A stretch of DNA of 64,000 nucleotides, from NCBI RefSeq assembly GCF_003991195.1, contig NZ_RCWL01000012.1:482-64481 (forward strand), read 5' to 3'. The notes beneath the pieces were generated by a model. That model did not search any database. It had not been told where the DNA came from and was given only the letters and a program-made list of their open reading frames with translations. Made by a program: the position numbers and the translations under genes. The stretch comes from Gynurincola endophyticus. Lineage in GTDB: Bacteria; Bacteroidota; Bacteroidia; Chitinophagales; Chitinophagaceae. Positions 9,719-18,169 of this stretch are shown one piece after another. How positions within the stretch are numbered: position 1 is the first letter of the stretch; the number at the start of each line of letters is the position of its first letter.

Positions 9719-10636
9719 TTATAATACTATCGCAACATGTATCATCCATCTGTCTTGTGCTTTTGCCATTCCTTTTGCCAGGTTCTGAGATAAGGGTGTC
9801 TGATAATTTCCACCCAGGGAAATTCTTTTAAAGGCCGTTTCCAGGCCGATTGTTCCCAGTAATAAATTTCCTCCGGAACTGGCTACCTGTATGGTACCGT
9901 CTCTGTCTACCGAAGAGTTTTCATATTGCATTCCTGCATTTGGTGCAATCAGTATTTGTTGACGGGTTCTGAATTTATAATAAAACTGTCCGTTTACATT
10001 AAAGCGGTTACCATACTGATAATCGTATTTATTAGCGGTGTTCATCTTGTATCCACCCGTAACATTAATACCTGCATCCTGTAAACGGATATCATACATA
10101 GCCTGAATATTAAAATCATAGCTACCCGTTCCCAGCTGAAATAAATTTAAAGAGGCATTGGTAGCCAGGTGGTCGGCCGGATTGTATTTTCCGGTAGCTA
10201 ATTTAACACCGGCACCTAACCATAAACTTTGTACTAACAAACTATTTCCGTGCGAATTTCTTTTGTTCAACAACTGATAAAAACCGAAAACACTCGCATC
10301 ACCAATTCCATTCTTGGTTTCGGTAATTCCCTGGTTTGTTTTTTCATTAAAGCTATAAGGCAGAGAAGCCATTACACGGAACTTCTCATTAATATTCCAT
10401 CCACCCCAGAATTCAGTTATGCGGTAATTTTCCTGTGTAGTTAAATAAGTAGTAGCACCTCCAACACCGATATGAGTAAGCATGCTATTGGTTCTATACC
10501 GGATACCAAAAACGTGTTTCTGAAATTCAGGAAGAATACCGATATAATTATTACCGACGCCGCATCCACAGATATCACATGCGAAAATCATTACCGGTGT
10601 TATCAGAATAATCAAAACAGAAATAATTTTTTTCAT
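9719..10636 (-). CDS. Outer-membrane transporter-like protein with CDICGCG motif (copper locus)
   Basis: 305 residues. A signal segment (MKKIISVLIILITPVMIFA) leads straight into Cys20-Asp-Ile-Cys23-Gly-Cys25-Gly, a compact triple-Cys motif likely to bind metal. The rest alternates aromatic and small residues in amphipathic strands and ends in RWMIHVAIVL, as in an outer-membrane beta-barrel of 12 or more strands. It is the last gene of the copper locus, 18 bases after the YHS lipoprotein. In Bacteroidota this family travels with MbnP and MbnH genes, so an outer-membrane role in copper movement is reasonable but inferred. Whether Cys20 is lipidated is unclear, since the lipobox (IFAC) is not ideal. 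Confidence 0.7.
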   Translation of the reverse strand: MKKIISVLIILITPVMIFACDICGCGVGNNYIGILPEFQKHVFGIRYRTNSMLTHIGVGGATTYLTTQENYRITEFWGGWNINEKFRVMASLPYSFNEKTNQGITETKNGIGDASVFGFYQLLNKRNSHGNSLLVQSLWLGAGVKLATGKYNPADHLATNASLNLFQLGTGSYDFNIQAMYDIRLQDAGINVTGGYKMNTANKYDYQYGNRFNVNGQFYYKFRTRQQILIAPNAGMQYENSSVDRDGTIQVASSGGNLLLGTIGLETAFKRISLGGNYQTPLSQNLAKGMAKAQDRWMIHVAIVL

Positions 10637-10654
10637 AATTTACAATTTAAACGT

Positions 10655-10954
10655 CTAGTGTCTATTGGCAGAAGAATGAGTATTTTTTTCTTCCAGAAAA
10701 GCATCTTTACAACCGCTACTGCAAAAACCATATATTTTTCCATTTATATGCAATGTGTCGGCAGCGCCTTTGATTATAGACATATTGCAAATACTATCTG
10801 TAGAAGACACAAATAAATCGGGATCATATGCATATAATTTTCCCGGATATTCCTTATGCATTTCATGATTTTCCTCAGCATTTGCCTGATCACTATTACA
10901 AGATAAAATGCCTGAAACAACGATTACAAGTATAGATGAATAAATATTTTTCAT
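10655..10954 (-). CDS. YHS-domain lipoprotein
   Basis: 99 residues. A lipoprotein signal ends at Cys19 (lipobox ILSC). A short acidic and His-containing linker follows, then a YHS domain: DSICNMSIIKGAADT, INGKIYGFCSSGCKDAF. YHS domains are small metal-binding modules found in copper and heavy-metal proteins, and the Cys-Asn-Met and CxxxC residues here are suitable soft-metal ligands. A His-containing tail (SSANRH) ends the protein. Set between MbnH (22 bases) and the CDICGCG barrel protein (18 bases), it is probably a membrane-anchored periplasmic copper binder. Confidence 0.85.
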   Translation of the reverse strand: MKNIYSSILVIVVSGILSCNSDQANAEENHEMHKEYPGKLYAYDPDLFVSSTDSICNMSIIKGAADTLHINGKIYGFCSSGCKDAFLEEKNTHSSANRH

Positions 10955-10976
10955 GTTGTTTTACTATTTATGAAGA

Positions 10977-12005
10977 TTATTGTTCAGCAGTCAGTTTATC
11001 TGTTACAAAAACTTTATCATTCAGCGTATTCAGAAAAGCTTTGATTTTCTTTTTTTCGTCAGAAGTTAAAGGAATACCCGGTTCATTATTTTGCTTCAAC
11101 AGCGGATCGAGGTTTTGTGTTTCCTGTACGGTAAAACTATAATGATCGATCACTGCATCTAATGTATAAAAGCGGCCGTCGTGCATATAGGGTGCCGTAT
11201 AGGCAAGATTTCTCAACGAGGGTACTCTGAACCGGTATTTATCATTTTCATTTAATGTAACCTCATAACGCCCCATGTCATCATTAGCACCTATACCGAT
11301 ACCGTTATTTCTGAAGCTATTATCAGTAAACAAAGGTTCAGCATGACAGCCTGCGCATTTTTGCTGTACAATAGTATATCCCTGCGCTTCTTCAACGGTA
11401 AAACTTGTTCTTCCTGTTTTAACACTGTCGTATTTACTATTGCTGCTGATGCACATCAACATAAACTGCGATAAAGCCTTCATAAAAGCTGCTGTTGTGA
11501 TTGTTTCTGACCCGAATGCATTTTTAAATAGTTTCGGATACTCCGGGTGTACCTGTAGTTTACTAATAATATTCGCTACGGTCTCATCCATTTCTTCATG
11601 TGCCGTAATGGGTGCAATAGGTTGAAGGTCGAGATCAAAAATGCCACCGTCCCACATATAATTCGGAATCCAGGCCAGGTTCATGATAGGTAAGCTGTTT
11701 CTACGGCCTAAACGATCATCAATACCGTGGCTCACATCGTGCCCATGCTGTGTAAATGCTGATGACTGAATATGGCAGCTTCCGCAGGTAATAGTATTGT
11801 TTCGTGAAAGCCGTGGTTCATAAAAGAGTTTTCTTCCTAATTCGAAACCTTCTTTTGTTACAGGATTATCGGCAAACCGGTATACGGGATCAGGAAAATG
11901 AGCCGGTTTTATAAAACCGGCAAAAAATTCTTCCGTCACATCTTTATTACAGGCAATCACTATAGTGATGAATGCGAGAATAATCGTGTATTGTTTTTTT
12001 CCCAT
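10977..12005 (-). CDS. MbnH-like di-heme cytochrome c peroxidase (copy 1)
   Basis: 342 residues, lipoprotein signal with Cys19 (lipobox VIAC). Two c-type heme motifs are present: CGSCH at 74-78 and CAGCH at 217-221. Family sequence around them is well kept (GRKLFYEPRLSRNNTITC, NLAWIPNYMWDGG, RVPSLRNLAYTAPYMHDG). This is the di-heme peroxidase/MauG superfamily. It is placed with MbnH because it directly follows an MbnP gene by 5 bases. MbnH is known to oxidise a Trp of MbnP to kynurenine, which lets MbnP bind Cu(I). Acts in the periplasm, probably anchored to a membrane. True cytochrome c peroxidase activity is the alternative. Confidence 0.88.
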   Translation of the reverse strand: MGKKQYTIILAFITIVIACNKDVTEEFFAGFIKPAHFPDPVYRFADNPVTKEGFELGRKLFYEPRLSRNNTITCGSCHIQSSAFTQHGHDVSHGIDDRLGRRNSLPIMNLAWIPNYMWDGGIFDLDLQPIAPITAHEEMDETVANIISKLQVHPEYPKLFKNAFGSETITTAAFMKALSQFMLMCISSNSKYDSVKTGRTSFTVEEAQGYTIVQQKCAGCHAEPLFTDNSFRNNGIGIGANDDMGRYEVTLNENDKYRFRVPSLRNLAYTAPYMHDGRFYTLDAVIDHYSFTVQETQNLDPLLKQNNEPGIPLTSDEKKKIKAFLNTLNDKVFVTDKLTAEQ

Positions 12006-12010
12006 TATCG

Positions 12011-12826
12011 CTAATTTTCAGTGTGATCGTGCGTAAACATGTCTGTAAAATTATTTGCAACATTCACGCTGAAATCGCTGAACATTACCTGTGGGTGAGT
12101 AGCAAGACTAATCGTATTGGCACCGCTTAACACTTTACTGATATCGACCATAAAATGAATATTCGATCTTCTTCCGGCTCTTACCTGTGCAATACCCCGT
12201 TCAGTTAAATCTTTTGTAATGGTTTTGATATTATTAATGGTGGGCGCTGAGTATCCGCCAAAACCACCGATATGATAACGGTATTTATGTTGGCCGGTCG
12301 GGTCTACCGGTGCGGCAGTACTGATCCCTTCCATTTTAAAAAAGATATAGCCTGAATTCCATCCCCAGTACATACCGGCTTCCATACCGCCTGCGGGATC
12401 TAAAACACCGGTTCGGCGGCTGATATCCATGGTACTGCGTAAACTATCAACACCTAATACAAAAGTAACACTCGTATAATCACCTGCCGGAACTTTTACT
12501 TTAGCAAAACGTGTTTCCACATCATCTGCTTTAATGAGAAAGTAACTACTATCCTGCGGCACAATATATTCCGTACCATCAGCTTTTTTCAGTTTTATAT
12601 TACTGATAAAGTACTGCAATAGCTGAATATTATAAGTTTCACCGGCAGCACTGCGATAATTCACATTATTCAGAATCAGCTTTTGCCCGCCAACAATATT
12701 GTCAAACTCCAGTGATAAATCAGACAGGTTACCTTCGTTATAGTCTGGTTCAATTGTATCTTTAGAGCAGGAAGTTAACAGAATAACACTCCCGACAAAA
12801 ACATTCAATAATTTTGCAAACTTCAT
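12011..12826 (-). CDS. MbnP-family copper-binding lipoprotein (copy 1)
   Basis: 271 residues. Lipoprotein signal with Cys20 (lipobox LTSC). The family core is clear: LSLEFDNIVGGQKL, YNIQLLQYFISNIKL, VTFVLGVDS, then GMYWGWNSGYIFFKMEG with Trp154 and Trp156, and the later INLxxVDISKVLSG-like segment HFMVDISKVLSG. In the studied MbnP a Trp in this kind of setting is converted to kynurenine by MbnH and helps hold Cu(I); which of the two Trp residues would be used here is not known. The tail is His-containing (MFTHDHTEN), which could add metal ligands. MbnH copy 1 follows 5 bases downstream. Confidence 0.88.
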   Translation of the reverse strand: MKFAKLLNVFVGSVILLTSCSKDTIEPDYNEGNLSDLSLEFDNIVGGQKLILNNVNYRSAAGETYNIQLLQYFISNIKLKKADGTEYIVPQDSSYFLIKADDVETRFAKVKVPAGDYTSVTFVLGVDSLRSTMDISRRTGVLDPAGGMEAGMYWGWNSGYIFFKMEGISTAAPVDPTGQHKYRYHIGGFGGYSAPTINNIKTITKDLTERGIAQVRAGRRSNIHFMVDISKVLSGANTISLATHPQVMFSDFSVNVANNFTDMFTHDHTEN

Positions 12827-12842
12827 TTTAATATTTTTATAA

Positions 12843-13907
12843 TTATTTTTTAAGAAAGCCGGTATCGGTTAATGCTTTCATAAAAGCTATAATATTTTTC
12901 TTTTCGGTTTCTGACAAAGGGATACCTGCTTCACCATTTTCTTTTTGAAACATTTCAGCAGCCAATGACGGTGAATACTTTACACCTTCAGAATAGTGCA
13001 TTAAAACACTTTCAATAGTAGCAAAGCGTCCATCATGCATATAAGGGGCAGTGACCATAATATTTCTCAGAGTTGATGTTTTATAAGCGCCAATGTCTTT
13101 ATCGCTATAGGTTACTCTTGCACGCCCCAGATAAATATCATCAACACCCGCGTCAGAGAAGTCGTCATCCAGCCCGTTATTATGGTAAAGATTATCCGTA
13201 AAAAGGTCAGTTGCATGACAAGGCTGACATTTTAACTGTACGAGCAGCATTCCCTGTTTTTCTTCATCACTCAAAAATCCACCGGCTTCCTTTCTCACAT
13301 ATTTATCATACCTGCTATTGGCTGAAACCAATGAGCGTTGAAACTGTGCTAATGCTTTTACAATATTAGCAGCAGTAACAGGTGCCCGGAAAGCTTTGTC
13401 AAACAATTGAACATACTCAGGAACAACGATCAGTTCCTCAATCAATTCAAAAAGATTCTGTGCCATTTCATCATGGGCTGTTAAAGGCCCGAATGCCTGC
13501 GATTCAAGGTTAGTAGCACCTCCATCCCAGAACAATCCATTATTAGCCCACGCCATATTGATCAATGCCGGTGAATGCCGCAACAAAGTGGTTCCGGATA
13601 CGCCGATATTATTCAGTGCAGCTCCGTCACTATAGGATAATTCAGGACGATGGCATGTAGCACAGGAAATCTGGTTATTACCTGATAAACGCTTATCAAA
13701 GAACAATTGCTTTCCTAATTCAATTCCTTCTTTTGTCATTGGGTTATCCGGATCAATCATTACCCGAGGAAAGTTTTCAGGAATAGTAAATGCAGCAGTT
13801 TCACCCGGCTCTTCGTCTGGCAGAATAACATCAGGTTTATGGCAGGAAATGAATAACATTCCTGTCATAAAACCGTTTAAAATATAATGTAATAAAGATT
13901 GTTTCAT
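12843..13907 (-). CDS. MbnH-like di-heme cytochrome c peroxidase (copy 2)
   Basis: 354 residues, lipoprotein-like signal ending near Cys22 (FISC). Heme motifs: CATCH at 82-86 and CQPCH at 227-231. The conserved blocks LGKQLFFDKRLSGNNQISC, NMAWANNGLFWDGG and TLRNIMVTAPYMHDGRF match copy 1 and the di-heme peroxidase family. Its ATG overlaps the TAA stop of MbnP copy 2 by one base, so the pair is translationally linked. Differences from copy 1 are spread over the whole length, so this is an old duplication or separate acquisition and not a recent tandem copy. Likely job: activating its own MbnP partner in the periplasm. Confidence 0.88.
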   Translation of the reverse strand: MKQSLLHYILNGFMTGMLFISCHKPDVILPDEEPGETAAFTIPENFPRVMIDPDNPMTKEGIELGKQLFFDKRLSGNNQISCATCHRPELSYSDGAALNNIGVSGTTLLRHSPALINMAWANNGLFWDGGATNLESQAFGPLTAHDEMAQNLFELIEELIVVPEYVQLFDKAFRAPVTAANIVKALAQFQRSLVSANSRYDKYVRKEAGGFLSDEEKQGMLLVQLKCQPCHATDLFTDNLYHNNGLDDDFSDAGVDDIYLGRARVTYSDKDIGAYKTSTLRNIMVTAPYMHDGRFATIESVLMHYSEGVKYSPSLAAEMFQKENGEAGIPLSETEKKNIIAFMKALTDTGFLKK

Positions 13908-14728
13908 TACTCAACATCTGTCAGAACAATTGCTTTGGTATAATTTTCGGCGAGCTTTGACATTACCTGCGCCTGTGAAGCACCCACTACAGGAGTAGCG
14001 ATCAGGTCAACACCATCCAGAATTTTAACCACATCTACCGAAAAGTTTGCTTTTTTAGGATCAGTAGAACTGATATTGACGCCGGTTGGCAGATTAATGG
14101 TTACAGATTTATAATTTGTATTTAAGCCGGTTTCAGCCTGAATATTTTTACTAACGTTGCCTTCCGTTACTTTTCCACCGATCGCCGTAAAAATATAACT
14201 GGTATGCCACATCCATGAAACATTAGTCATACCATTCAGCTGCGATAACTCACCGGCCTGTAAACTCAGATTATTATTGTAAACAGGGTCTACTCCTATA
14301 AAGAATTTAACAGAAATATATTCACTAACAGGAATGTTTTCAATTTTAACAGATTCTCTTTCTTTAGCTGGGTAGGTATAATCACCATCCTGCACTACTA
14401 CAGCAGCAGTTTTTTCAACTAAATAATAGCTGTTGGGTACAGCATATTCTATACCGGCCGTATCTGTTAAAACTACATTTGAAATCCAATATCTGAGTTT
14501 ATTAAAATTATAAGTTCTTCCTTCGATATTGAAATCGGTATTCAGAACAAAACTTTCAGCACCTACTTTAGACTGGAAATTAAGTGTAAGCGTACCTGGT
14601 GCATCGATAATAATTTCTTTTTCAACGATTACTTCTTTCTCCACTTCTACTAATACCTCTTTTTCTTTTGTACAGGCCGTAAAACAAAAAATCACCAACA
14701 AGCTTAAAATCAATATATTTCTTTTCAT
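13907..14728 (-). CDS. MbnP-family copper-binding lipoprotein (copy 2)
   Basis: I use the ATG at 14726-14728, which opens on a clean lipoprotein signal (MKRNILILSLLVIFCFTAC, lipid Cys19); an in-frame start 12 bases upstream is possible. After the Cys comes a Glu/Lys/Val-rich repeat stretch (VLVEVEKEVIVEKEIII), probably a helical spacer from the membrane. The MbnP core follows: LTLNFQSKVG, FNKLRYWISNVVL, VKFFIGVDPVYN, and NVSWMWHTSYIF with Trp172, Trp174 and a His beside them. MbnP is a Cu(I) carrier after Trp modification by MbnH. It is upstream of, and overlaps, MbnH copy 2. The Trp-Met-Trp-His arrangement differs from copy 1 (Trp-Gly-Trp-Asn), so the two may differ in copper binding. Confidence 0.85.
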   Translation of the reverse strand: MKRNILILSLLVIFCFTACTKEKEVLVEVEKEVIVEKEIIIDAPGTLTLNFQSKVGAESFVLNTDFNIEGRTYNFNKLRYWISNVVLTDTAGIEYAVPNSYYLVEKTAAVVVQDGDYTYPAKERESVKIENIPVSEYISVKFFIGVDPVYNNNLSLQAGELSQLNGMTNVSWMWHTSYIFTAIGGKVTEGNVSKNIQAETGLNTNYKSVTINLPTGVNISSTDPKKANFSVDVVKILDGVDLIATPVVGASQAQVMSKLAENYTKAIVLTDVE

Positions 14729-14758
14729 AATTATCATCATCTTAAATCAATTAACTGT

Positions 14759-15622
14759 TTATTGTTTTCTAAACATTTCAGGTGTAACACCTGAATGTTT
14801 TTTGAAAAAAGTAATGAAGTAAGACGAGCTGTCGAATCCTAGTTCATAAGCAATTTCTGCTACAGATAATGAAGTATAATACAACATCCGCATTGCTTCA
14901 ATCAATACTCTTTTCCGGATAATTTCACTACTTGTATTATTGCGTAACGTTTGACACAATTTATTCAGGTAATTAACACTAATATGCAACTGATTTGCAT
15001 ACCACGAAGGATTTTTATGCTGCTGATAATTCAGTTCGATCAACTTTTCAAACTGAATGATCTTTTCTTCACTGCTACCAGGTTTTACCGGAGGAACATC
15101 TCGTTTAAAGTTTTTATCCAGTTCAAACAAAAGAATATTCAGGTAAGAGCGGATAACTTTTTCACCATGATTGTAATTCTGCTGAAATTCATCATTCATA
15201 AATTGCAGTATAGTACTACATTTTATAAACTGTTCCTTTGATAATGCTGTTGTTTTTTCGGTTGAGAACCGGAGCCATTCAAACTGATACAAAACATTAT
15301 TGTTGTATCGCAATGAGAAGAAGCTTTCTGTAAAACAGAGCATCTTGGCTTTTATATTGTTTTCAATGCAAAAGCTTATTACATTATCTGGCTGAATGCA
15401 TATTACCGAAGCGGGCGTCAACATTATTGTATGCTGATCAACCTGAAGAGACCCGCTCCCGTCCTGAATAAACAGCAGCGTATACGCCTGTAATTGATGA
15501 GGTTTTTTCAGAAACGGATAGTTTTCTATTATACGTTGCAGATCGCTCAACCAACAATACGGGCGTGTTTCATCCAGTACCTTCAATTGAAAAGAAGGTA
15601 TTGTATTCGTTTTTACAGTCAT
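14759..15622 (-). CDS. AraC-family transcriptional regulator (copper locus)
   Basis: Start chosen at the ATG 15620-15622 (MTVKTNTIPSFQL), because the extra 20 residues of the longer frame look unrelated to the family. About 287 residues. The N-terminal half has a cupin-like sensor (LLFIQDGSGSLQVDQHTIML, TPASVICIQPDNVISF). The C-terminal 100 residues hold two helix-turn-helix units (WYANQLHISVNYLNKLCQTL, LSVAEIAYELGFDSSSYF, ITFFKKHSGVTPEMFRKQ), the AraC/XylS DNA-binding domain. It sits inside the copper locus, between the Cys-rich small protein and MbnP copy 2 (30 bases), so it probably controls that locus. The signal it senses is not evident; no metal-binding motif stands out. Confidence 0.88.
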   Translation of the reverse strand: MTVKTNTIPSFQLKVLDETRPYCWLSDLQRIIENYPFLKKPHQLQAYTLLFIQDGSGSLQVDQHTIMLTPASVICIQPDNVISFCIENNIKAKMLCFTESFFSLRYNNNVLYQFEWLRFSTEKTTALSKEQFIKCSTILQFMNDEFQQNYNHGEKVIRSYLNILLFELDKNFKRDVPPVKPGSSEEKIIQFEKLIELNYQQHKNPSWYANQLHISVNYLNKLCQTLRNNTSSEIIRKRVLIEAMRMLYYTSLSVAEIAYELGFDSSSYFITFFKKHSGVTPEMFRKQ

Positions 15623-15749
15623 GATACCACCAATAAAACATGAGTAAGACGCTTGAAGAATAAGCATACCGCTGCCAGGCATAACCGTTATTAATGGTTA
15701 TCACCGCATACAGATGTTTTACATCATTCGTAGAGAATTTACCGGAACA

Positions 15750-16130
15750 TTATACAACTGCAGCTGCTGCGGGGGGATGAAATACAGCATGAATATAACC
15801 GGATGGAATATAGTAATCGCCATATTCGGGATACTGAATATCACCGGCAATAGTGTGTGAGGATGTTTCTTTATTTATTAACTGCTCACAGTAAAAAAAT
15901 GCTTCTGCATTTTTAAAATCCGGAGCATTTTGTTGTTGCTGGTCTTTTGAATTGAATTGATCTTCGAGATAACAAGATCCCATACAAATAGGAATAGCAT
16001 CAAAGCGATTAATACAGAGGTTTTTTGCGATATAGTCCTGATTCAACTTAAACATACCTACAATACATAAGTATCCGGTACTTTGTATCAGTAGAGCAAG
16101 AATGAGTAATATGGACAATAGTTTTTTCAA
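15750..16130 (-). CDS. Small Cys-motif membrane-anchored protein next to SCO
   Basis: 126 residues, starting at a TTG codon (16128-16130) 16 bases after the SCO stop; no earlier in-frame ATG fits. The N-terminal segment (KLLSILLILALLIQSTGY) is a signal or anchor. The next stretch, MFKLNQDYIAKNLCINRF with Cys39 and then ICMGSCYLEDQF with Cys49 and Cys53, is a pattern I recognise from small Bacteroidota proteins (a -DYIAxNLCxN-, C-x-G-x-C block) found beside copper genes. His residues near the C terminus (GYIHAVFHPP) may add ligands. Probably a periplasmic copper-binding protein working with SCO; function is inferred. Confidence 0.65.
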   Translation of the reverse strand: MKKLLSILLILALLIQSTGYLCIVGMFKLNQDYIAKNLCINRFDAIPICMGSCYLEDQFNSKDQQQQNAPDFKNAEAFFYCEQLINKETSSHTIAGDIQYPEYGDYYIPSGYIHAVFHPPAAAAVV

Positions 16131-16146
16131 CGATGCAAAATTAGCC

Positions 16147-16752
16147 TTAATATTCTTCTTTCAAAAGTTTTTTTATGTCACTGATCAGGCGCTCTGTTTC
16201 TTCAGGTTTAGTGCCATTATAAACGCCTCTGATATGTCTGTTACGGTCAATTAACAATAAGCCGCCGCTGTGTACAAATCCACCGGGAGCAGTACTATCT
16301 GGTAATGCTGTTGCGAAATAAGACTTCTCGGCCAGGTCTATAATTTCATCCTGATTACCGGTAAGGAAATGCCATTTACCGGATTTTGCGCCCAGGTTTT
16401 CAGCATATGATTTCAGTCGTGGAATCGTATCTCTGACCGGATCAATGGTGTGGGATACAAATACTACCCTGTTATCCTGTTCAAAAGCTTCGTAAGCTTT
16501 GTACATTTCTCTGGTCATTACCGGACAAATCGTAGGGCAGGATAAAAAGATGAAATCTGCTATATAAATTTTATCTGCTAATGACCGGTTACTTACGAAC
16601 TGACTATCCTGATTAAGGAAAGAGAAGTCGGCAATGGTCGGATATACTGTGCTATCGCCCATCTGCTCAGGCTCACCCAGAAAAGGTAAGCGGTTATTTT
16701 GTTGACAGGCAACGAATAGAACTTGTATAAATAAAAAATATAAATATTTCAT
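16147..16752 (-). CDS. SCO-family copper chaperone lipoprotein
   Basis: 201 residues. Lipoprotein signal with Cys16 (LFVAC). Thioredoxin-like fold with the Cu-binding motif Cys72-Pro-Thr-Ile-Cys76 and the distal His161 in GGFVHSGG, the known SCO copper ligand set. Other conserved parts: FSFLNQDSQFVSNRSL, FIFLSC, VFVSHTIDPVRDT, SGKWHFLTG. SCO proteins carry copper to cytochrome c oxidase CuA or act as periplasmic thiol-reducing chaperones. Here it is the first gene of a locus with two MbnP/MbnH pairs, a YHS lipoprotein and Cys-rich small proteins, so general copper handling fits. A candidate promoter lies about 35 bases upstream. Confidence 0.93.
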   Translation of the reverse strand: MKYLYFLFIQVLFVACQQNNRLPFLGEPEQMGDSTVYPTIADFSFLNQDSQFVSNRSLADKIYIADFIFLSCPTICPVMTREMYKAYEAFEQDNRVVFVSHTIDPVRDTIPRLKSYAENLGAKSGKWHFLTGNQDEIIDLAEKSYFATALPDSTAPGGFVHSGGLLLIDRNRHIRGVYNGTKPEETERLISDIKKLLKEEY

Positions 16753-16784
16753 ATGATTCAGTAAAATGAATTACTAAAGAAGCA

Positions 16785-16792
16785 CAAAGGTA
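16785..16792 (-). promoter_or_regulatory. Candidate -7 element before the copper locus
   Basis: The minus strand reads TACCTTTG here, which fits the Bacteroidota -7 consensus TAnnTTTG. It lies about 33 bases upstream of the SCO start. A TTG-type -33 partner at the usual distance is not evident, so the site is a candidate only. Confidence 0.45.
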
Positions 16793-17012
16793 ACAGAGTT
16801 TCGGTAAAGAAAACCGTTTCTATTACTGATTTCGGTACGAAGAATTGAATAGCAAAACATTATTCCTCATTTATTAAACCGGTGGGCAAACAATAAGGGT
16901 ATAAAACGAAACAGGTGATTGCATTACACAACCACCTGCTTTCAGCTACTATTAACTTATCACTATAACGAAGAAACAATCAACTTCGTTATTTATCAAT
17001 CACTGCACTATT

Positions 17013-17765
17013 TTAAACTGCGGTATAACCACCATCGGCAATAAAATAACTACCGGTAGTGAAAGAAGATTTATCTGAACTTAGAAATACAACGAGGTCT
17101 GCTATTTCTTTCACATCGCCCAAACGGTTCATCGGGGCTTTTGCAGCAATGGCTTTTTTGGCATTTTCGTCGAGGTTATCATCTAATAAAGGAGTAAGAA
17201 TATAACCAGGGCCTACTGCATTACAACGGATATTTTTTTGTCCATATTCTGCGGCAATATTTTTTGTTAAACCAACTACTCCATGTTTAGCTGCGGTATA
17301 AGCACTGCTCATCGGAGCTGCTACAGTACCGTGTATAGAGGCAATATTAACAATATTACCACCACCGTTTTTTTCCATTTGCTCCAACTGATAACGGCAT
17401 CCGTAGAAAACACCACTCAGGTTAATGCCAATCACTTTATCCCAGGCTGCAATATCATACTCTCCTACTAACTGGGCGGGCCCACCAATACCTGCGTTAT
17501 TACAAGCAATGTCTAACCTGCCAAATCTGGCTACAGCAGCAGCTACCAGGTTTTTATTATCTTCAGCTTTTGAAGAATCAGCCTTTACAAAGAGTGCTTT
17601 TCCTCCCTGGCTTTCAATATCAGCAACGGTTTGTTGACCATGTTGTTCATTGATATCAGAAACGACCACACTGGCTCCTTCATGAGCATAAGCAATGGCT
17701 ATAGCTTTACCAATACCGGAGCCGGCACCTGTTACCAGTGCTACTTTTTCGTTTAATAAACCCAT
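17013..17765 (-). CDS. SDR-family oxidoreductase
   Basis: 250 residues, a classical short-chain dehydrogenase/reductase. Seen: the cofactor motif TGAGSGIG near residue 13, NNAG near 90, a Ser in NIASIHG, and YTAAK (catalytic Tyr and Lys) near 157-161, then the PGYILTPL substrate-side loop. An NAD(P)(H)-dependent alcohol/ketone reaction in the cytoplasm is expected; substrate unknown. VVVSDI early on suggests NAD preference (acidic residue after the second strand), but this is weak. Stands alone on the minus strand between the copper locus and the bestrophin gene, with no visible operon partner. Confidence 0.93.
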   Translation of the reverse strand: MGLLNEKVALVTGAGSGIGKAIAIAYAHEGASVVVSDINEQHGQQTVADIESQGGKALFVKADSSKAEDNKNLVAAAVARFGRLDIACNNAGIGGPAQLVGEYDIAAWDKVIGINLSGVFYGCRYQLEQMEKNGGGNIVNIASIHGTVAAPMSSAYTAAKHGVVGLTKNIAAEYGQKNIRCNAVGPGYILTPLLDDNLDENAKKAIAAKAPMNRLGDVKEIADLVVFLSSDKSSFTTGSYFIADGGYTAV

Positions 17766-18140
17766 AATCGTTCTTTTTTAATATATGATTACTAACAAAA
17801 TTGAAGAGAATATGTTCTATTAAAAATTAATTAATAGAAAAAAGCAAGTAAATCATTTAGAGGGGGAAGCCTATGTACGGTTGATAACACTTTTGTAAAG
17901 AGAATATTTTTTGTAATAACTATTTAAACAACATCTTCACCTTCTACAAATAAATGATTTTCAATAAATCACAGAAGCATTATCAACCATTTGTACAGTT
18001 ATTCGGCTAAAACAAAGAATAAACAATCAGAGCTGGTATACTTACTGCTCCTACAATAATTATATGCAAAACTGAAGCCCGGCCATGCGAAAAAACCTTT
18101 TTAGTGATTAATTCAATTTTCTCAGCCAGCCGGCTTCCCC
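17766..18140. other. Intergenic region, no gene seen
   Basis: About 375 AT-rich bases between the divergent SDR and bestrophin genes. A 68-codon minus-strand frame (18007-18213) overlaps the bestrophin start and is a shadow. The only signal is the bestrophin promoter at its right end. Confidence 0.5.
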
Positions 18141-18148
18141 TATCTTTG
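18141..18148 (+). promoter_or_regulatory. Candidate -7 element for the bestrophin gene
   Basis: TATCTTTG fits the Bacteroidota TAnnTTTG consensus. It lies 21 bases before the ATG at 18170, which supports that start over the longer frame beginning at 18104, since transcription would begin after the longer frame's start. The -33 element is weak (TTTT at 18117-18120). Confidence 0.6.
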
Positions 18149-18169
18149 CAGCTCTCAAACAGCAACACT

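Noticed and set aside
9719-16752. Methanobactin biosynthesis locus
   Set aside because: No MbnB/MbnC or precursor peptide found; MbnP/MbnH genes occur widely without them.
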